From Arthrobacter sp. MAHUQ-56 (GTDB lineage Bacteria; Actinomycetota; Actinomycetes; Actinomycetales; Micrococcaceae): a DNA stretch of 64,000 nt. The stretch spans positions 121,932 through 185,931 of the forward strand of contig NZ_JAIFZQ010000026.1 in assembly GCF_019710585.1 (NCBI RefSeq). Direction: 5' to 3'. The position numbers and the translations under genes are program-made. Positions 7,147 to 15,703 of the stretch are shown here, in pieces (position 1 is the stretch's first letter; the number at the start of each line of letters is the position of its first letter). The notes beneath the pieces are model-generated. The model worked only from the letters and a program-made list of their open reading frames with translations, had not been told where the DNA came from and made no database searches.

Positions 7147-10100
7147 GTGCGGCCCACCTTCCCCTCCGGTCCCGCAACCCGTTCGGCCCTCTACTGGCTG
7201 GGGCTCCTGGCAGCGCTCAAGGCCCTGTCCCTGGTCCTCATCGGCCAGGCGGTCGCCTCCATCCTGGCCGGGCTCGTTGCCGGGAACCCGGACTGGGGAG
7301 GGCAGCTGGCGGCCGGATCCGCCGGCGTCGTCCTGCGTTCGCTGACCGTCTGGGGACAGGCCGTGGCGGCGCGCCGGGCAGCCCTGGGCGTCAAGGAGGA
7401 GCTCCGCGCCGGACTGCTGGAACACGCCTTGCGGACCGGTGTACGCACCGCCGGTCCTGCCGACGGCGGCCTGGCGGTCCTGGCCACCAGGGGGCTCGAT
7501 GCCCTGGACAGCTACTACACGCAGTTCCTGCCCGCCCTGGTCAACTGCGCCGCCGTCCCGCTGCTCCTCGGCGCGCGGATTCTCTTCGCAGACTGGGTGA
7601 GCGCCGTCGTCATCGTGCTGACCGTTCCGCTGATCCCCGTGTTCATGGTGCTGATCGGCCGGTACACGGAGGACAGCGTGCGCCAGGCGCAGGCCTCCCT
7701 GGCCAGGCTCTCCGCGCACATGCTCGAACTCGCCAAAGGCCTGCCGGTCCTCGTTGGTCTGGGCCGCGCCACAGCCCAGCGCAAGGCCCTGGAGGAGATC
7801 TCCGAGGAATACCGCACCCGCACCATGGGCACCCTCCGCACGGCTTTCCTGTCCGCCCTTGCCCTGGAACTCATCGCCACCATCTCCGTGGCGGTGGTGG
7901 CGGTGTTCATCGGCGTCCGCCTGGTCCACGGCGACATGCCGCTGGAAGCAGGCCTGCTGGCCTTGCTCCTGGCACCTGACTGCTACCTCCCGCTGCGGGA
8001 GCTGGGCACAGCCCACCATGCCAGCGATGACGGCCGTGCAGCGCTCGCGGAAACCACCGCGGTGACAGGGGGAGGCGCGCAGGCCCCGCTGCCTGCCGCC
8101 AAGGCGGGCAGGCCGGCGGCTCCGCTTGAGGTCAACGCGCTGACGGTGCGCTTCGGCGGACGGTCCGGTGCCGCCGTCGGACCGCTCACCTTCGCCGCGC
8201 CGCAGGGAAGGATCACGGCACTGGACGGCCCCAGCGGCGCGGGCAAGAGCACGGTCCTGGGCGTGCTCGCCGGAACGGTCGGCACCGGCGGCGGGACCAG
8301 CATGACGGGATCCATCCGCAACCTGGACCGCCACGCGGTGGCCTGGGTGCCGCAGCATCCCGTCATGGTGGCGGACACGGTCCTGGACGAAGTCCTGCTG
8401 TACCTCACACCCGACTCCGGACGCGTCACCGGCAGGTCAGCCGTGGAAGCGGCGGAGCGCTGCCTGGCCCGCGCGGGAGCCGGCCCCCTGGCCGGGAAGC
8501 ACCAGTCGGAACTGAGCCCCGGCGAACTGCGCCGCGTGGCGCTGGCCCGAGGACTGGCCAGGATCGAAACAGGTGCCACCCTCCTGCTGCTCGACGAACC
8601 CACCGCGCACCTCGACGATGCCTCCGCCGCCACTGTCGAGGACGCAATCCGGAGGCTCCGCGGGCAGGCCACCGTCATCCTGGTGGCACACAACGACCGC
8701 ACCCGGCACCTTGCCGACCACCTGGTGCCGGTCATTCCGGCCGGAACGCCGGAGCCGCTGCCCGCAGACTCGGGAGACCGCGCGGGCGGGCCCGGCGCGG
8801 CGCTGCCCGCGCAGCATCCGGTTGCCGCGGCACTCCAGGAAGTCCCGGACGAAAGGGGCGAAACCGGCGCGGGCCCCGGCCCCGGCGGCCCGACACCGGA
8901 GCCGGCCGCCGCCTCGTCCGGTGCGGCCCGGCTTCTCGCTGCCATCCTGGCGCCGGTGCGGGGCAAATTCGCTGCCGCTGCCCTCGTCGGCATCCTGGCG
9001 GCCGTCTTCGCTGTCGCGCTTTCCGGTCTGTCCGGCTGGCTGATCATCCGGGCCAGCGAACAGCCGCCCATCCTGTACCTCCTGACGGCGATCGTGGGGG
9101 TCCGGTTCTTCGGCATCGGACGGGCCGTCTTCCGCTACTGGGAGCGGCTCCTGCTGCACGACGCCGTCTTCGCCGCCCTCACCAGGCTGCGGGGCCGGCT
9201 CTGGGAATCGCTGAGCCGGCGGGCGCTGTCGCTGCGGCGGCTCCTGCAGGGCGGCAACGTCCTGGGCACCGTGATTGACGACGTCGACACCATCCGCGAC
9301 CTCCTGCCGCGCGTCATCCTTCCGCCAGTCACCGCGCTGGCGGTGACGTTTCTTGCCCTGGCCGCCACCGGCATCCTCGTGCCGGCCGCGCTTCCCGCCG
9401 TCGCCGCGGCAGCTGCCGGCGGACTGCTGCTGGCGCCGGCGGCCGCCCTGTGGGGGGACCGCAGGTCCGCAGCGCGCGAACAGGTCCTGCGCTCCGGCGT
9501 CCTGCGGCGCGCCGCGGCGGCCCTCGACGCGCGGGCTGAGCTGCACGCCAACGGGGTGGCCGCCCGGGTGCTCGAGGACCTGAGGGCGGAAGACCGGAGA
9601 GCCACCCGCGCGTCCCAGCGTTCGGCCTGGGCTGACGGCCTGGGCCACGCCATTGCCACCGCCGGCTGCGGGGCGGCGGCACTGGCCGCCGCGTGGCTGG
9701 CCGCCCCCGACGTCCTGGCAGCACGTCTTGCACCTGCGACGGCGGCCGTGGTGGTCCTCCTGCTCCTTGCGCTGGTGGAACCGTATGCGGCCATGACGAC
9801 GGCGGTACGCCAGTTCCCGGCCCTGCGTACCGTGGTGCGGCGGGTGGGCGGATCCGGCGCGCTCGACGGCGGGGCGCACCTGCCCTCCCAGGGTGGTGGC
9901 AGCGCCACGGGCCTGCAGCCGGTTCCGGCCAGGAACGGCCAGAAACCCGGAGTCGAGCTGGCAGGCCTCGCCGCGGCATGGCCCGGGGGCGCCCCGGTCT
10001 TCTCGGGCCTGGATGCCGTGGCGGAACCGGGGCGCTGGCTGGCGGTCACCGGCCCGTCGGGATCGGGAAAATCAACTCTGCTCTCGGTCCTGCTCGGCTT

Positions 10101-10644
10101 CCTCCCCGCCGCAGCCGGTGCCGCACGGGTCACCGGCAAGGCGGCCTGGTGCCCGCAGGAGGCGCACCTTTTCGACTCGACCATCCGGGGCAACCTGCTG
10201 CTGGGACGGCCCGGCCTGGACGGCACTGCTCCCAATGAACCCGTGCCCACGGAACCTGCGCCCAACGAAGCTGCCGGCGGACAGGACAGTGCACTGGAAG
10301 CGGTGCTCGCCGCCGTCGGACTGGCAGGGCTGGTACGCCGGCTGCCCGCCGGCCTGGATACCCGGATCGGCCCCGGCGGCGCCTTCCTCAGCGGCGGGGA
10401 GCGCACGCGGCTGGCCGTGGCACGGACCCTGATGACCGGGGCGCCGGTCATTCTGCTGGATGAGCCCACGGCGCACTTGGATGCGGAGTCCGCCGCGGCC
10501 ATGCTCGCAGACCTTCGCGCCGGACTCCGGGACCGCACGGTGGTGCTGGTTACGCACAACCCCGCCGACATCCACCCCGACGACGCGCGGCTGGACTTGG
10601 CAGCCTCAGGGCGGCCGGCCGGATCGCTGGCCGGGTCCCGCTAG
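7147..10644 (+). CDS. cydDC: Fused CydD-CydC heterodimeric ABC exporter
   Basis: A single 1165-residue polypeptide joining both halves of the thiol-reductant exporter needed to assemble cytochrome bd. Half 1 (CydD-like): transmembrane domain about 15-300, Walker A GPSGAGKST near 361, signature LSPGELRRVALARG near 456, Walker B LLLLDEPTAHLDD near 479. Half 2 (CydC-like): transmembrane domain about 595-890, Walker A GPSGSGKSTLL near 968, signature LSGGERTRLAVART near 1081, Walker B VILLDEPTAHLDAES near 1102. A Pro/Gly/Ala-rich linker (about 540-590) joins them. GTG start, 1 base after cydB. Many bacteria keep cydC and cydD separate; the fusion is common in actinobacteria. Confidence 0.9.
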   Translation: MRPTFPSGPATRSALYWLGLLAALKALSLVLIGQAVASILAGLVAGNPDWGGQLAAGSAGVVLRSLTVWGQAVAARRAALGVKEELRAGLLEHALRTGVRTAGPADGGLAVLATRGLDALDSYYTQFLPALVNCAAVPLLLGARILFADWVSAVVIVLTVPLIPVFMVLIGRYTEDSVRQAQASLARLSAHMLELAKGLPVLVGLGRATAQRKALEEISEEYRTRTMGTLRTAFLSALALELIATISVAVVAVFIGVRLVHGDMPLEAGLLALLLAPDCYLPLRELGTAHHASDDGRAALAETTAVTGGGAQAPLPAAKAGRPAAPLEVNALTVRFGGRSGAAVGPLTFAAPQGRITALDGPSGAGKSTVLGVLAGTVGTGGGTSMTGSIRNLDRHAVAWVPQHPVMVADTVLDEVLLYLTPDSGRVTGRSAVEAAERCLARAGAGPLAGKHQSELSPGELRRVALARGLARIETGATLLLLDEPTAHLDDASAATVEDAIRRLRGQATVILVAHNDRTRHLADHLVPVIPAGTPEPLPADSGDRAGGPGAALPAQHPVAAALQEVPDERGETGAGPGPGGPTPEPAAASSGAARLLAAILAPVRGKFAAAALVGILAAVFAVALSGLSGWLIIRASEQPPILYLLTAIVGVRFFGIGRAVFRYWERLLLHDAVFAALTRLRGRLWESLSRRALSLRRLLQGGNVLGTVIDDVDTIRDLLPRVILPPVTALAVTFLALAATGILVPAALPAVAAAAAGGLLLAPAAALWGDRRSAAREQVLRSGVLRRAAAALDARAELHANGVAARVLEDLRAEDRRATRASQRSAWADGLGHAIATAGCGAAALAAAWLAAPDVLAARLAPATAAVVVLLLLALVEPYAAMTTAVRQFPALRTVVRRVGGSGALDGGAHLPSQGGGSATGLQPVPARNGQKPGVELAGLAAAWPGGAPVFSGLDAVAEPGRWLAVTGPSGSGKSTLLSVLLGFLPAAAGAARVTGKAAWCPQEAHLFDSTIRGNLLLGRPGLDGTAPNEPVPTEPAPNEAAGGQDSALEAVLAAVGLAGLVRRLPAGLDTRIGPGGAFLSGGERTRLAVARTLMTGAPVILLDEPTAHLDAESAAAMLADLRAGLRDRTVVLVTHNPADIHPDDARLDLAASGRPAGSLAGSR

Positions 10645-10684
10645 GAACCCGCCGCCCCGCTAGGGACCCGGCGGTCCGGCGGCG

Positions 10685-11203
10685 CTACCCGTCGACGTCG
10701 TGGAGGTGGTGGACAACGTCGTGCAGGAAGTAGCGGGACAGGGTCAGGACGGTGAATTCGGAGCCGTTGCTGCGCAGTCCCTTCCGCGGCCAGTCCTCTT
10801 CCCGGACGGCGGCGAAGGACTCGGCGGCCTGGTGTCCTTCGGCGGTGAGTTCGGCGCTCACCACGGCGGGGTCGGCGTTGGCGTAGTCCTTTTCCACGGC
10901 CGTCCGGTCCTGGTCCCAGTCCTCGAACCGCGCGTCATCGGATGCCAGCATGAGGTTCAGCCGCTGGTCGAACAGGGTGAAGACGTCCCGGACATGGCAG
11001 GCATACTCCAGTGCGGACCAGGTGCTGTCGTCGGGACGCTCCGCCACGTCCGGCCGGCGCAGGACTGCCCGCCACCGGGGGAGCAGGCTCAGGATGGTTC
11101 CGGGGACCGTCGACGGCGTCACGGTTGAGGCGTCGAAGGAGCATTCCGGGCAGGTGCGGGACAGGACCCAGGTCCAGTCCTTCTCATCGGGGACGATAGG
11201 CAT
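10685..11203 (-). CDS. DinB superfamily protein
   Basis: A 172-residue protein resembling DinB/YfiT-type four-helix bundles, which bind a divalent metal through three histidines. Candidate ligands are the His of EYACHVRDVF (near 71) and the HDVVHHLHD cluster at the C-terminus (near 160-168). Actinobacterial members include mycothiol-dependent enzymes; no activity can be assigned here. The N-terminus also has CPEC (near 18). Its start is supported by TAGACT (rev. 11210-11215) six bases upstream, with no ribosome binding site, so the mRNA is probably leaderless. It converges on cydDC and diverges from the ABC transporter. Confidence 0.75.
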   Translation of the reverse strand: MPIVPDEKDWTWVLSRTCPECSFDASTVTPSTVPGTILSLLPRWRAVLRRPDVAERPDDSTWSALEYACHVRDVFTLFDQRLNLMLASDDARFEDWDQDRTAVEKDYANADPAVVSAELTAEGHQAAESFAAVREEDWPRKGLRSNGSEFTVLTLSRYFLHDVVHHLHDVDG

Positions 11204-11209
11204 GAGAGC

Positions 11210-11215
11210 AGTCTA
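11210..11215 (-). promoter_or_regulatory. -10 hexamer TAGACT for the DinB-like gene
   Basis: TAGACT on the minus strand ends 6 bases before the ATG at 11203, the spacing expected for a leaderless transcript starting at the A of ATG. Confidence 0.55.
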
Positions 11216-11311
11216 GGCGGGATGCGCCGGCGCCGTGCGCAGCGGTCCCGCCAGAGTCCAACGCCTCCCGCCGCAGGCCAAAGGACTCTGGAGCGGCGTG
11301 CAGGCCGCGCA

Positions 11312-11317
11312 TAGCCT
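11312..11317 (+). promoter_or_regulatory. -10 hexamer TAGCCT for the ABC transporter operon
   Basis: TAGCCT ends 7 bases before ATG 11325, with no ribosome binding site between them, a leaderless pattern. It supports ATG 11325 over the longer in-frame start at 11235. Confidence 0.5.
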
Positions 11318-11324
11318 TGGCTCC

Positions 11325-12305
11325 ATGAGCGGGGAAGACATAGTGCAAACCGCCGGACTGACGAAGCGTTTTGGCCGGACAACAGCGCTCGACGGCGTCA
11401 GCCTCACCATCGGGCCGGGCGAAGTATTCGGATACCTGGGACCGAACGGGGCAGGCAAGACCACCACCATCCGGCTCCTGATGGGCCTGCTGCGGCCCAC
11501 CTCCGGCACAGCGTACGTGCTGGGGCTGGACGCGTGGCGGCAGTCGCGCGAAGTCCACCGGGTCGTGGGGTACGTGCCCGGGGAGCCAGCGCTCTATGAC
11601 CGGCTGACCGGCCGCCAGCACATTGCATACTGCGCCCACCTGCGGCACCGGGACGACAGCGAATTGGCAGCCCGGACCGCCGCGCGGCTCGAACTGGACC
11701 TGGACCGGCCGGCCCGCACGCTGTCGCGGGGCAACCGGCAAAAGCTTGCAGTGGTCCTTGCGGTGATGTCCCGGCCGCGGCTGCTGGTGCTGGACGAACC
11801 AACCAGCGGCATCGACCCGCTGGTTCAGCAGGTCTTCCATGCCATCCTGCGCGAACACACGGCGGCCGGCGGCTCAGCGCTGTTTTCCTCCCACGTCCTT
11901 GGCGAGGTGGAGCGCGTGGCCGACCGGATTGGTGTGGTCCGTGCGGGAAAACTGGTGGCGGTGGAGCGGCTCCAGGAGCTGGCTGCCCGGTCCCTTCACC
12001 AGGTGCGGGCCCGGTTCGCCGAAGAGGTGTCCGTGGCCGAGTTCGCGGGGGTGCCCGGCGTGCGGGACGTGCGGGTGGACGGCCGGTCGCTGGCCTGCAG
12101 CGCGCCGCAGGCAGCCCTTGACGCGCTGTTGAAGCGGGTCAGTGCCCGTCAGGTGGAGGATTTCGAGTGCTCCGAAGCACCGCTGGAGGAAACGTTCCTG
12201 GGGTACTACGGGATGGACACGGCCGGGACAGGCAGGCCCGGGACGGACACGGCCGGGACAGGCAGGCCCGGCGGGGTGGAAGCGGAGGCTGGGCATGCTC
12301 GCTAA
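11325..12305 (+). CDS. ABC transporter ATP-binding protein
   Basis: ATPase (326 aa) of a DrrA/CcmA-like export system. Walker A GPNGAGKTTT is near 40, signature LSRGNRQKLAVVLAVMS near 130, Walker B LLVLDEPTSGIDPL near 148 and the switch His in SSHVLGEVERV near 185. After the nucleotide domain comes a typical C-terminal extension, then a low-complexity tail made by a 10-residue tandem repeat (DTAGTGRPGT type). The permease gene starts inside the last 11 bases, so the two are translationally coupled. Substrate unknown; such pairs often export drugs, lipids or peptides. Confidence 0.85.
   Translation: MSGEDIVQTAGLTKRFGRTTALDGVSLTIGPGEVFGYLGPNGAGKTTTIRLLMGLLRPTSGTAYVLGLDAWRQSREVHRVVGYVPGEPALYDRLTGRQHIAYCAHLRHRDDSELAARTAARLELDLDRPARTLSRGNRQKLAVVLAVMSRPRLLVLDEPTSGIDPLVQQVFHAILREHTAAGGSALFSSHVLGEVERVADRIGVVRAGKLVAVERLQELAARSLHQVRARFAEEVSVAEFAGVPGVRDVRVDGRSLACSAPQAALDALLKRVSARQVEDFECSEAPLEETFLGYYGMDTAGTGRPGTDTAGTGRPGGVEAEAGHAR
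12215..12274 (+). repeat. 30-bp tandem repeat inside the ABC ATPase gene
   Basis: Two 30-bp copies (12215-12244 and 12245-12274), nearly identical, keep the frame and encode a repeated 10-residue Gly/Thr/Pro-rich unit at the C-terminus of the ATPase. This is a likely slippage site with variable copy number between strains. Confidence 0.75.
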
Positions 12306-13095
12306 CGTCCTGCTTAAGACGCTCCGGGACCAGGGCAGGACGCTGCTGGCCTGGTCCGTCTCCCTGGCGCTCATCGTGGCCACCTATGCGGCGATCTGGC
12401 CCTCGGTCCAGTCCCAGCCGTCGATGAGCGACTTCATCGACCAGATGCCGGAGGCCTTCCGCTCCCTGTTCGCAACCTCCAGCGCTGACATGTCCACCCC
12501 CACCGGATACATCCAGGTTGAACTGCTCTCCTTCATGGGGCCGATTGCCGTGCTGATCTACTCAATCAGTGCCGGTGCGGGTGCCATCGGAGGGGAGGAG
12601 GACCGGCACACCATGGACCTGCTGCTGTCCAACCCGGTCAGCCGGGGCAGGGTGGTGCTGGACAAGTTCGCCGCAATGGTCCTGGGCACGTTCCTGCTGG
12701 CCGCCGTGATGGGGGTGTCCCTGGTGCTTGAAGGCAGCATGGTGGACATGGTCCTTCCCACCGACAAAGTGGCGGCCGCCATGTTGCACCTTGCCCTGCT
12801 CGGCGTCGTGTTCGGCTCCCTTGCCCTGGCACTGTCGGCGGGCACCGGGCACACGGGTCTCAGCCGGGGAGTGCCTGCCGTGCTGGCGGTGCTCGCGTAC
12901 ATCGTCAACGCCCTGGCGCCGCTGGTGGATGTCTTTGACCGGATCCAGAAGGTGTCCCCGTTCTTCCAGTACATCGCCCACGACCCGCTGAGGCAGGGCA
13001 CGGCGTGGGACAGCGTGTTGGTGTCCGCCGGTACGGCCGCGGTCCTGCTGGCGCTCGCCGTCGTGGGTTTCCGTCGGCGGGACGTGGCGGGCTAG
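12295..13095 (+). CDS. ABC-2 type transporter permease
   Basis: Membrane partner (266 aa) of the preceding ATPase. Six hydrophobic segments are visible, at about 18-38, 80-105, 130-155, 170-195, 200-220 and 240-260. The motif EEDRHTMDLLLSNPVSRGRVVLDK between the second and third is typical of ABC-2 permeases of the NatB/NosY type. ATG 12295 overlaps the ATPase stop and has AGCGGAGG-like bases upstream. A longer in-frame start at 12142 would lie inside the ATPase gene and is not supported. It converges on parC, 16 bases away. Confidence 0.82.
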   Translation: MLANVLLKTLRDQGRTLLAWSVSLALIVATYAAIWPSVQSQPSMSDFIDQMPEAFRSLFATSSADMSTPTGYIQVELLSFMGPIAVLIYSISAGAGAIGGEEDRHTMDLLLSNPVSRGRVVLDKFAAMVLGTFLLAAVMGVSLVLEGSMVDMVLPTDKVAAAMLHLALLGVVFGSLALALSAGTGHTGLSRGVPAVLAVLAYIVNALAPLVDVFDRIQKVSPFFQYIAHDPLRQGTAWDSVLVSAGTAAVLLALAVVGFRRRDVAG

Positions 13096-13111
13096 CGCCG
13101 TCCGCCCGGCA

Positions 13112-15628
13112 TTAGCCTTCCGCAGCTGCTTCGTCCGCCCATGCCATGGACGGACCCACGGCCTCCACGGCCTGGGACAGCGGGACGCCCGAGCCGTCAC
13201 GCCGGCCGTGTTCCTGCGGCAGCGACCGGGCCACCCCGGCCGCTGAGGAGGCTTTTGCCGGCCCGTGCCCGGCCCATGCCAGCAGCAGCACGTCCTCGCC
13301 TTTCAGGAACCGGTGCGACCTCACTCCGGCGGTGGCGCGGCCCTTGACCGGGTACTCCGCGAAGGCGGTCACCTTCGCCGTGCCCGGGGCGGTGCCGGGA
13401 AGGGCGCCGTTGCTGCCGGCGATGGTCACGACGACGGCGGCCTCGTCCTTGGGCTGGACAGCGCCGAAGAAGATCACCTGGTCACCGGCGGCCAGTTTGA
13501 TGCCGGCCATGCCCCCTGCCGTCCGCCCCTGCGGCCGGACGTTGCCTGCGGGAAACTTCAGCAGCTGCGCCTGCCGGGTGAGGAACACCAGGTCGGCGTC
13601 GTCCGCGGCTGCCGGTGCCACGCCCACCACGAAGTCCTTGTCCTTGAGCGTGATCACTTCCCAGTCCTCGCGGTTCAGCGGGTAGTCCGGCTGGACGCGC
13701 TTCACCACGCCCTGCGCGGTGCCGATGGCCAGGACCTCGTCCAGGCGCACGAACGCGACCAGCGACTCACCCTTCACCAGGGTCAGGAATTCCTTGGCCG
13801 GAACACCGCCGGCCAGGTTGGGCAGCCCGGCCACGGGCTCAAGCACCGGCATGTCCATGACCTGCAGCCGGAGCATGCGGCCCAGCGAAGTGACGGCAGC
13901 GATTTCGCCGCGGGCCGAGGTCTTCACCACGGATGTGTACACGTCGTGCTTGCTCCGGGGCCCCGCCTCGGTCAAGGGTTCCTGGTTGGTGGTGCGGGCC
14001 ACCTGCCCGGATGCGGTGAGGATCGCCCAGCAGGGGTCGTCCGCAATCTCCAGCGACAGCGGCGCAGCCTTGCCCTTCCTGCCGTTGGCCCCGGAAAGTT
14101 CGGCGGCCACGGTGGGGGAGACGGCCTCGGACTCCAAAAGGACGGTGCGGCGCGGGGTGCCATGTTCCTCGGCGATGGCGCCGAGTTCATCGGAGACCAC
14201 GGTGCGGAGCAGCTCCTCGGAGTTCAGGATCGCCTCGAGGTCGGCGATCTCGCGGCGCAGCTCGTCCTGCTCCTTCTCCAGCTCGATCCGGGAATATTTG
14301 GTGAGCTGGCGCAGGCGCAGTTCCAGGATGTAGTTGGCCTGGATTTCGGTGAGGTCGTAGATGGACATGAGCCGCTCGCGGGCCGCGGCGGCCTCGTCCG
14401 AGGACCGGATGATCTGGATGACCTCGTCGATGTCCACGATGGCGATGAGGAGACCCTCCACCAGGTGCAGGCGGTCCTTCTTCTTCCCGAGCCGGAAGAC
14501 GGTCCGGCGGCGGACCACGTTGATGCGGTGGTTGACGTAGACGCGCAATAGGTCCACCAGGCCCAGCGTCTGCGGCTGGCCGTCCACCAGGGTGACGTTG
14601 TTGATGCCGAAGGAGTCCTCCATCGGCGTGTACCGGTAGAGCTGCTGCAGGACCGCGTTGGGGTTGAAACCGTTCTTGAGCTCGATCACCAGCCGCAGCC
14701 CGTGCTTGCGGTCCGTCAGGTCCACGATGTCGCTGATGCCGGTCAGTTTCTTGGCGTTGACGGCGTCCTTGATCTTCTCGATCACCTTTTCCGGGCCCAC
14801 CATGTACGGCAGCTCGGTGACCACCAGGCCGGTGCGGCGCGCGGAAAGCTGTTCGATTTCCACCTTGGCGCGGGTCTTGAAGGATCCACGGCCGGTGGCG
14901 TAGGCGTCGCGGATGCCGTCCAGGCCCACGATCCGGCCGCCGCTGGGCAGGTCCGGGCCGGGGACGAACCGCATCAGGTCATCCAGCGAGGCATCGGGGT
15001 TGGCGATCAGGTGCCGCGCCGCCGAGATGACCTCCACCAGGTTGTGCGGGGCCATGTTGGTGGCCATGCCGACGGCGATGCCGGTGGCGCCGTTGACCAG
15101 CAGGTTGGGGAAGGCGGCGGGAAGGACGTCCGGCTGGGTGAGCTGGTTGTCGTAGTTGGGGACGAAGTCCACCACGTCTTCGTCGAGGTGGTTGGTGAGC
15201 GTGAGGGCGGCCGCCGCCAGCCGGGCCTCGGTGTAGCGCGGTGCTGCGGGGCCGTCGTCGAGCGAGCCGAAGTTGCCGTGCCCGTCAATCAGCGGCAGGC
15301 GCAGGGAGAAGTCCTGCGCCATGCGCACCATGGCGTCGTAGATGGCGGCGTCACCGTGCGGGTGCAGCTTGCCCATCACCTCGCCCACCACGCGCGCGCT
15401 CTTGACGTGGCCGCGGTCCGGGCGCAGGCCCATGTCGCTCATCATGTAGAGGATGCGGCGCTGTACCGGCTTCAACCCGTCCCGGGCGTCCGGAAGGGCG
15501 CGGGAGTAGATCACCGAGTACGCGTACTCCAGGAAGGAGCCCTGCATTTCGGACGTGACATCGATATCGACGATGTTTTCGGTGTAGTTGTCGTCGGCGA
15601 TCGGGGCTGGGCTTTGGCGGCGGGCCAT
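13112..15628 (-). CDS. parC: DNA topoisomerase IV subunit A (ParC)
   Basis: DNA-cleaving subunit (838 aa) of a type IIA topoisomerase. The N-terminal region holds SRALPDARDGLKPVQRRIL (43-61) and the catalytic tyrosine Y132 in PRYTEAR. The quinolone-determining loop HPHGDAAIYD (89-98) has Ala at the position of E. coli GyrA Ser83. A coiled tower region spans about 380-500 and a C-terminal beta-pinwheel follows. The canonical GyrA box is replaced by QGRTAGGMAG, which with the facing parE argues for ParC rather than GyrA. ATG 15628 is chosen because the conserved N-terminus starts just after it; AGAAGGA lies 12 bases upstream. Longer minus-strand starts overlap the divergent gene. Confidence 0.87.
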   Translation of the reverse strand: MARRQSPAPIADDNYTENIVDIDVTSEMQGSFLEYAYSVIYSRALPDARDGLKPVQRRILYMMSDMGLRPDRGHVKSARVVGEVMGKLHPHGDAAIYDAMVRMAQDFSLRLPLIDGHGNFGSLDDGPAAPRYTEARLAAAALTLTNHLDEDVVDFVPNYDNQLTQPDVLPAAFPNLLVNGATGIAVGMATNMAPHNLVEVISAARHLIANPDASLDDLMRFVPGPDLPSGGRIVGLDGIRDAYATGRGSFKTRAKVEIEQLSARRTGLVVTELPYMVGPEKVIEKIKDAVNAKKLTGISDIVDLTDRKHGLRLVIELKNGFNPNAVLQQLYRYTPMEDSFGINNVTLVDGQPQTLGLVDLLRVYVNHRINVVRRRTVFRLGKKKDRLHLVEGLLIAIVDIDEVIQIIRSSDEAAAARERLMSIYDLTEIQANYILELRLRQLTKYSRIELEKEQDELRREIADLEAILNSEELLRTVVSDELGAIAEEHGTPRRTVLLESEAVSPTVAAELSGANGRKGKAAPLSLEIADDPCWAILTASGQVARTTNQEPLTEAGPRSKHDVYTSVVKTSARGEIAAVTSLGRMLRLQVMDMPVLEPVAGLPNLAGGVPAKEFLTLVKGESLVAFVRLDEVLAIGTAQGVVKRVQPDYPLNREDWEVITLKDKDFVVGVAPAAADDADLVFLTRQAQLLKFPAGNVRPQGRTAGGMAGIKLAAGDQVIFFGAVQPKDEAAVVVTIAGSNGALPGTAPGTAKVTAFAEYPVKGRATAGVRSHRFLKGEDVLLLAWAGHGPAKASSAAGVARSLPQEHGRRDGSGVPLSQAVEAVGPSMAWADEAAAEG

Positions 15629-15691
15629 GGGGCTGGTAAATCCTTCTGGGGTTACTGCGCAGCCTGCGGGCGTGCTGCGATAGTTTTTGGC

Positions 15692-15697
15692 TAGGCT
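15692..15697 (+). promoter_or_regulatory. -10 hexamer TAGGCT for the GNAT/acyl-CoA synthetase gene
   Basis: TAGGCT ends 6 bases before ATG 15704, with no ribosome binding site: a leaderless pattern in the 75-base divergent spacer shared with parC. Confidence 0.55.
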
Positions 15698-15703
15698 AAG
15701 CCT

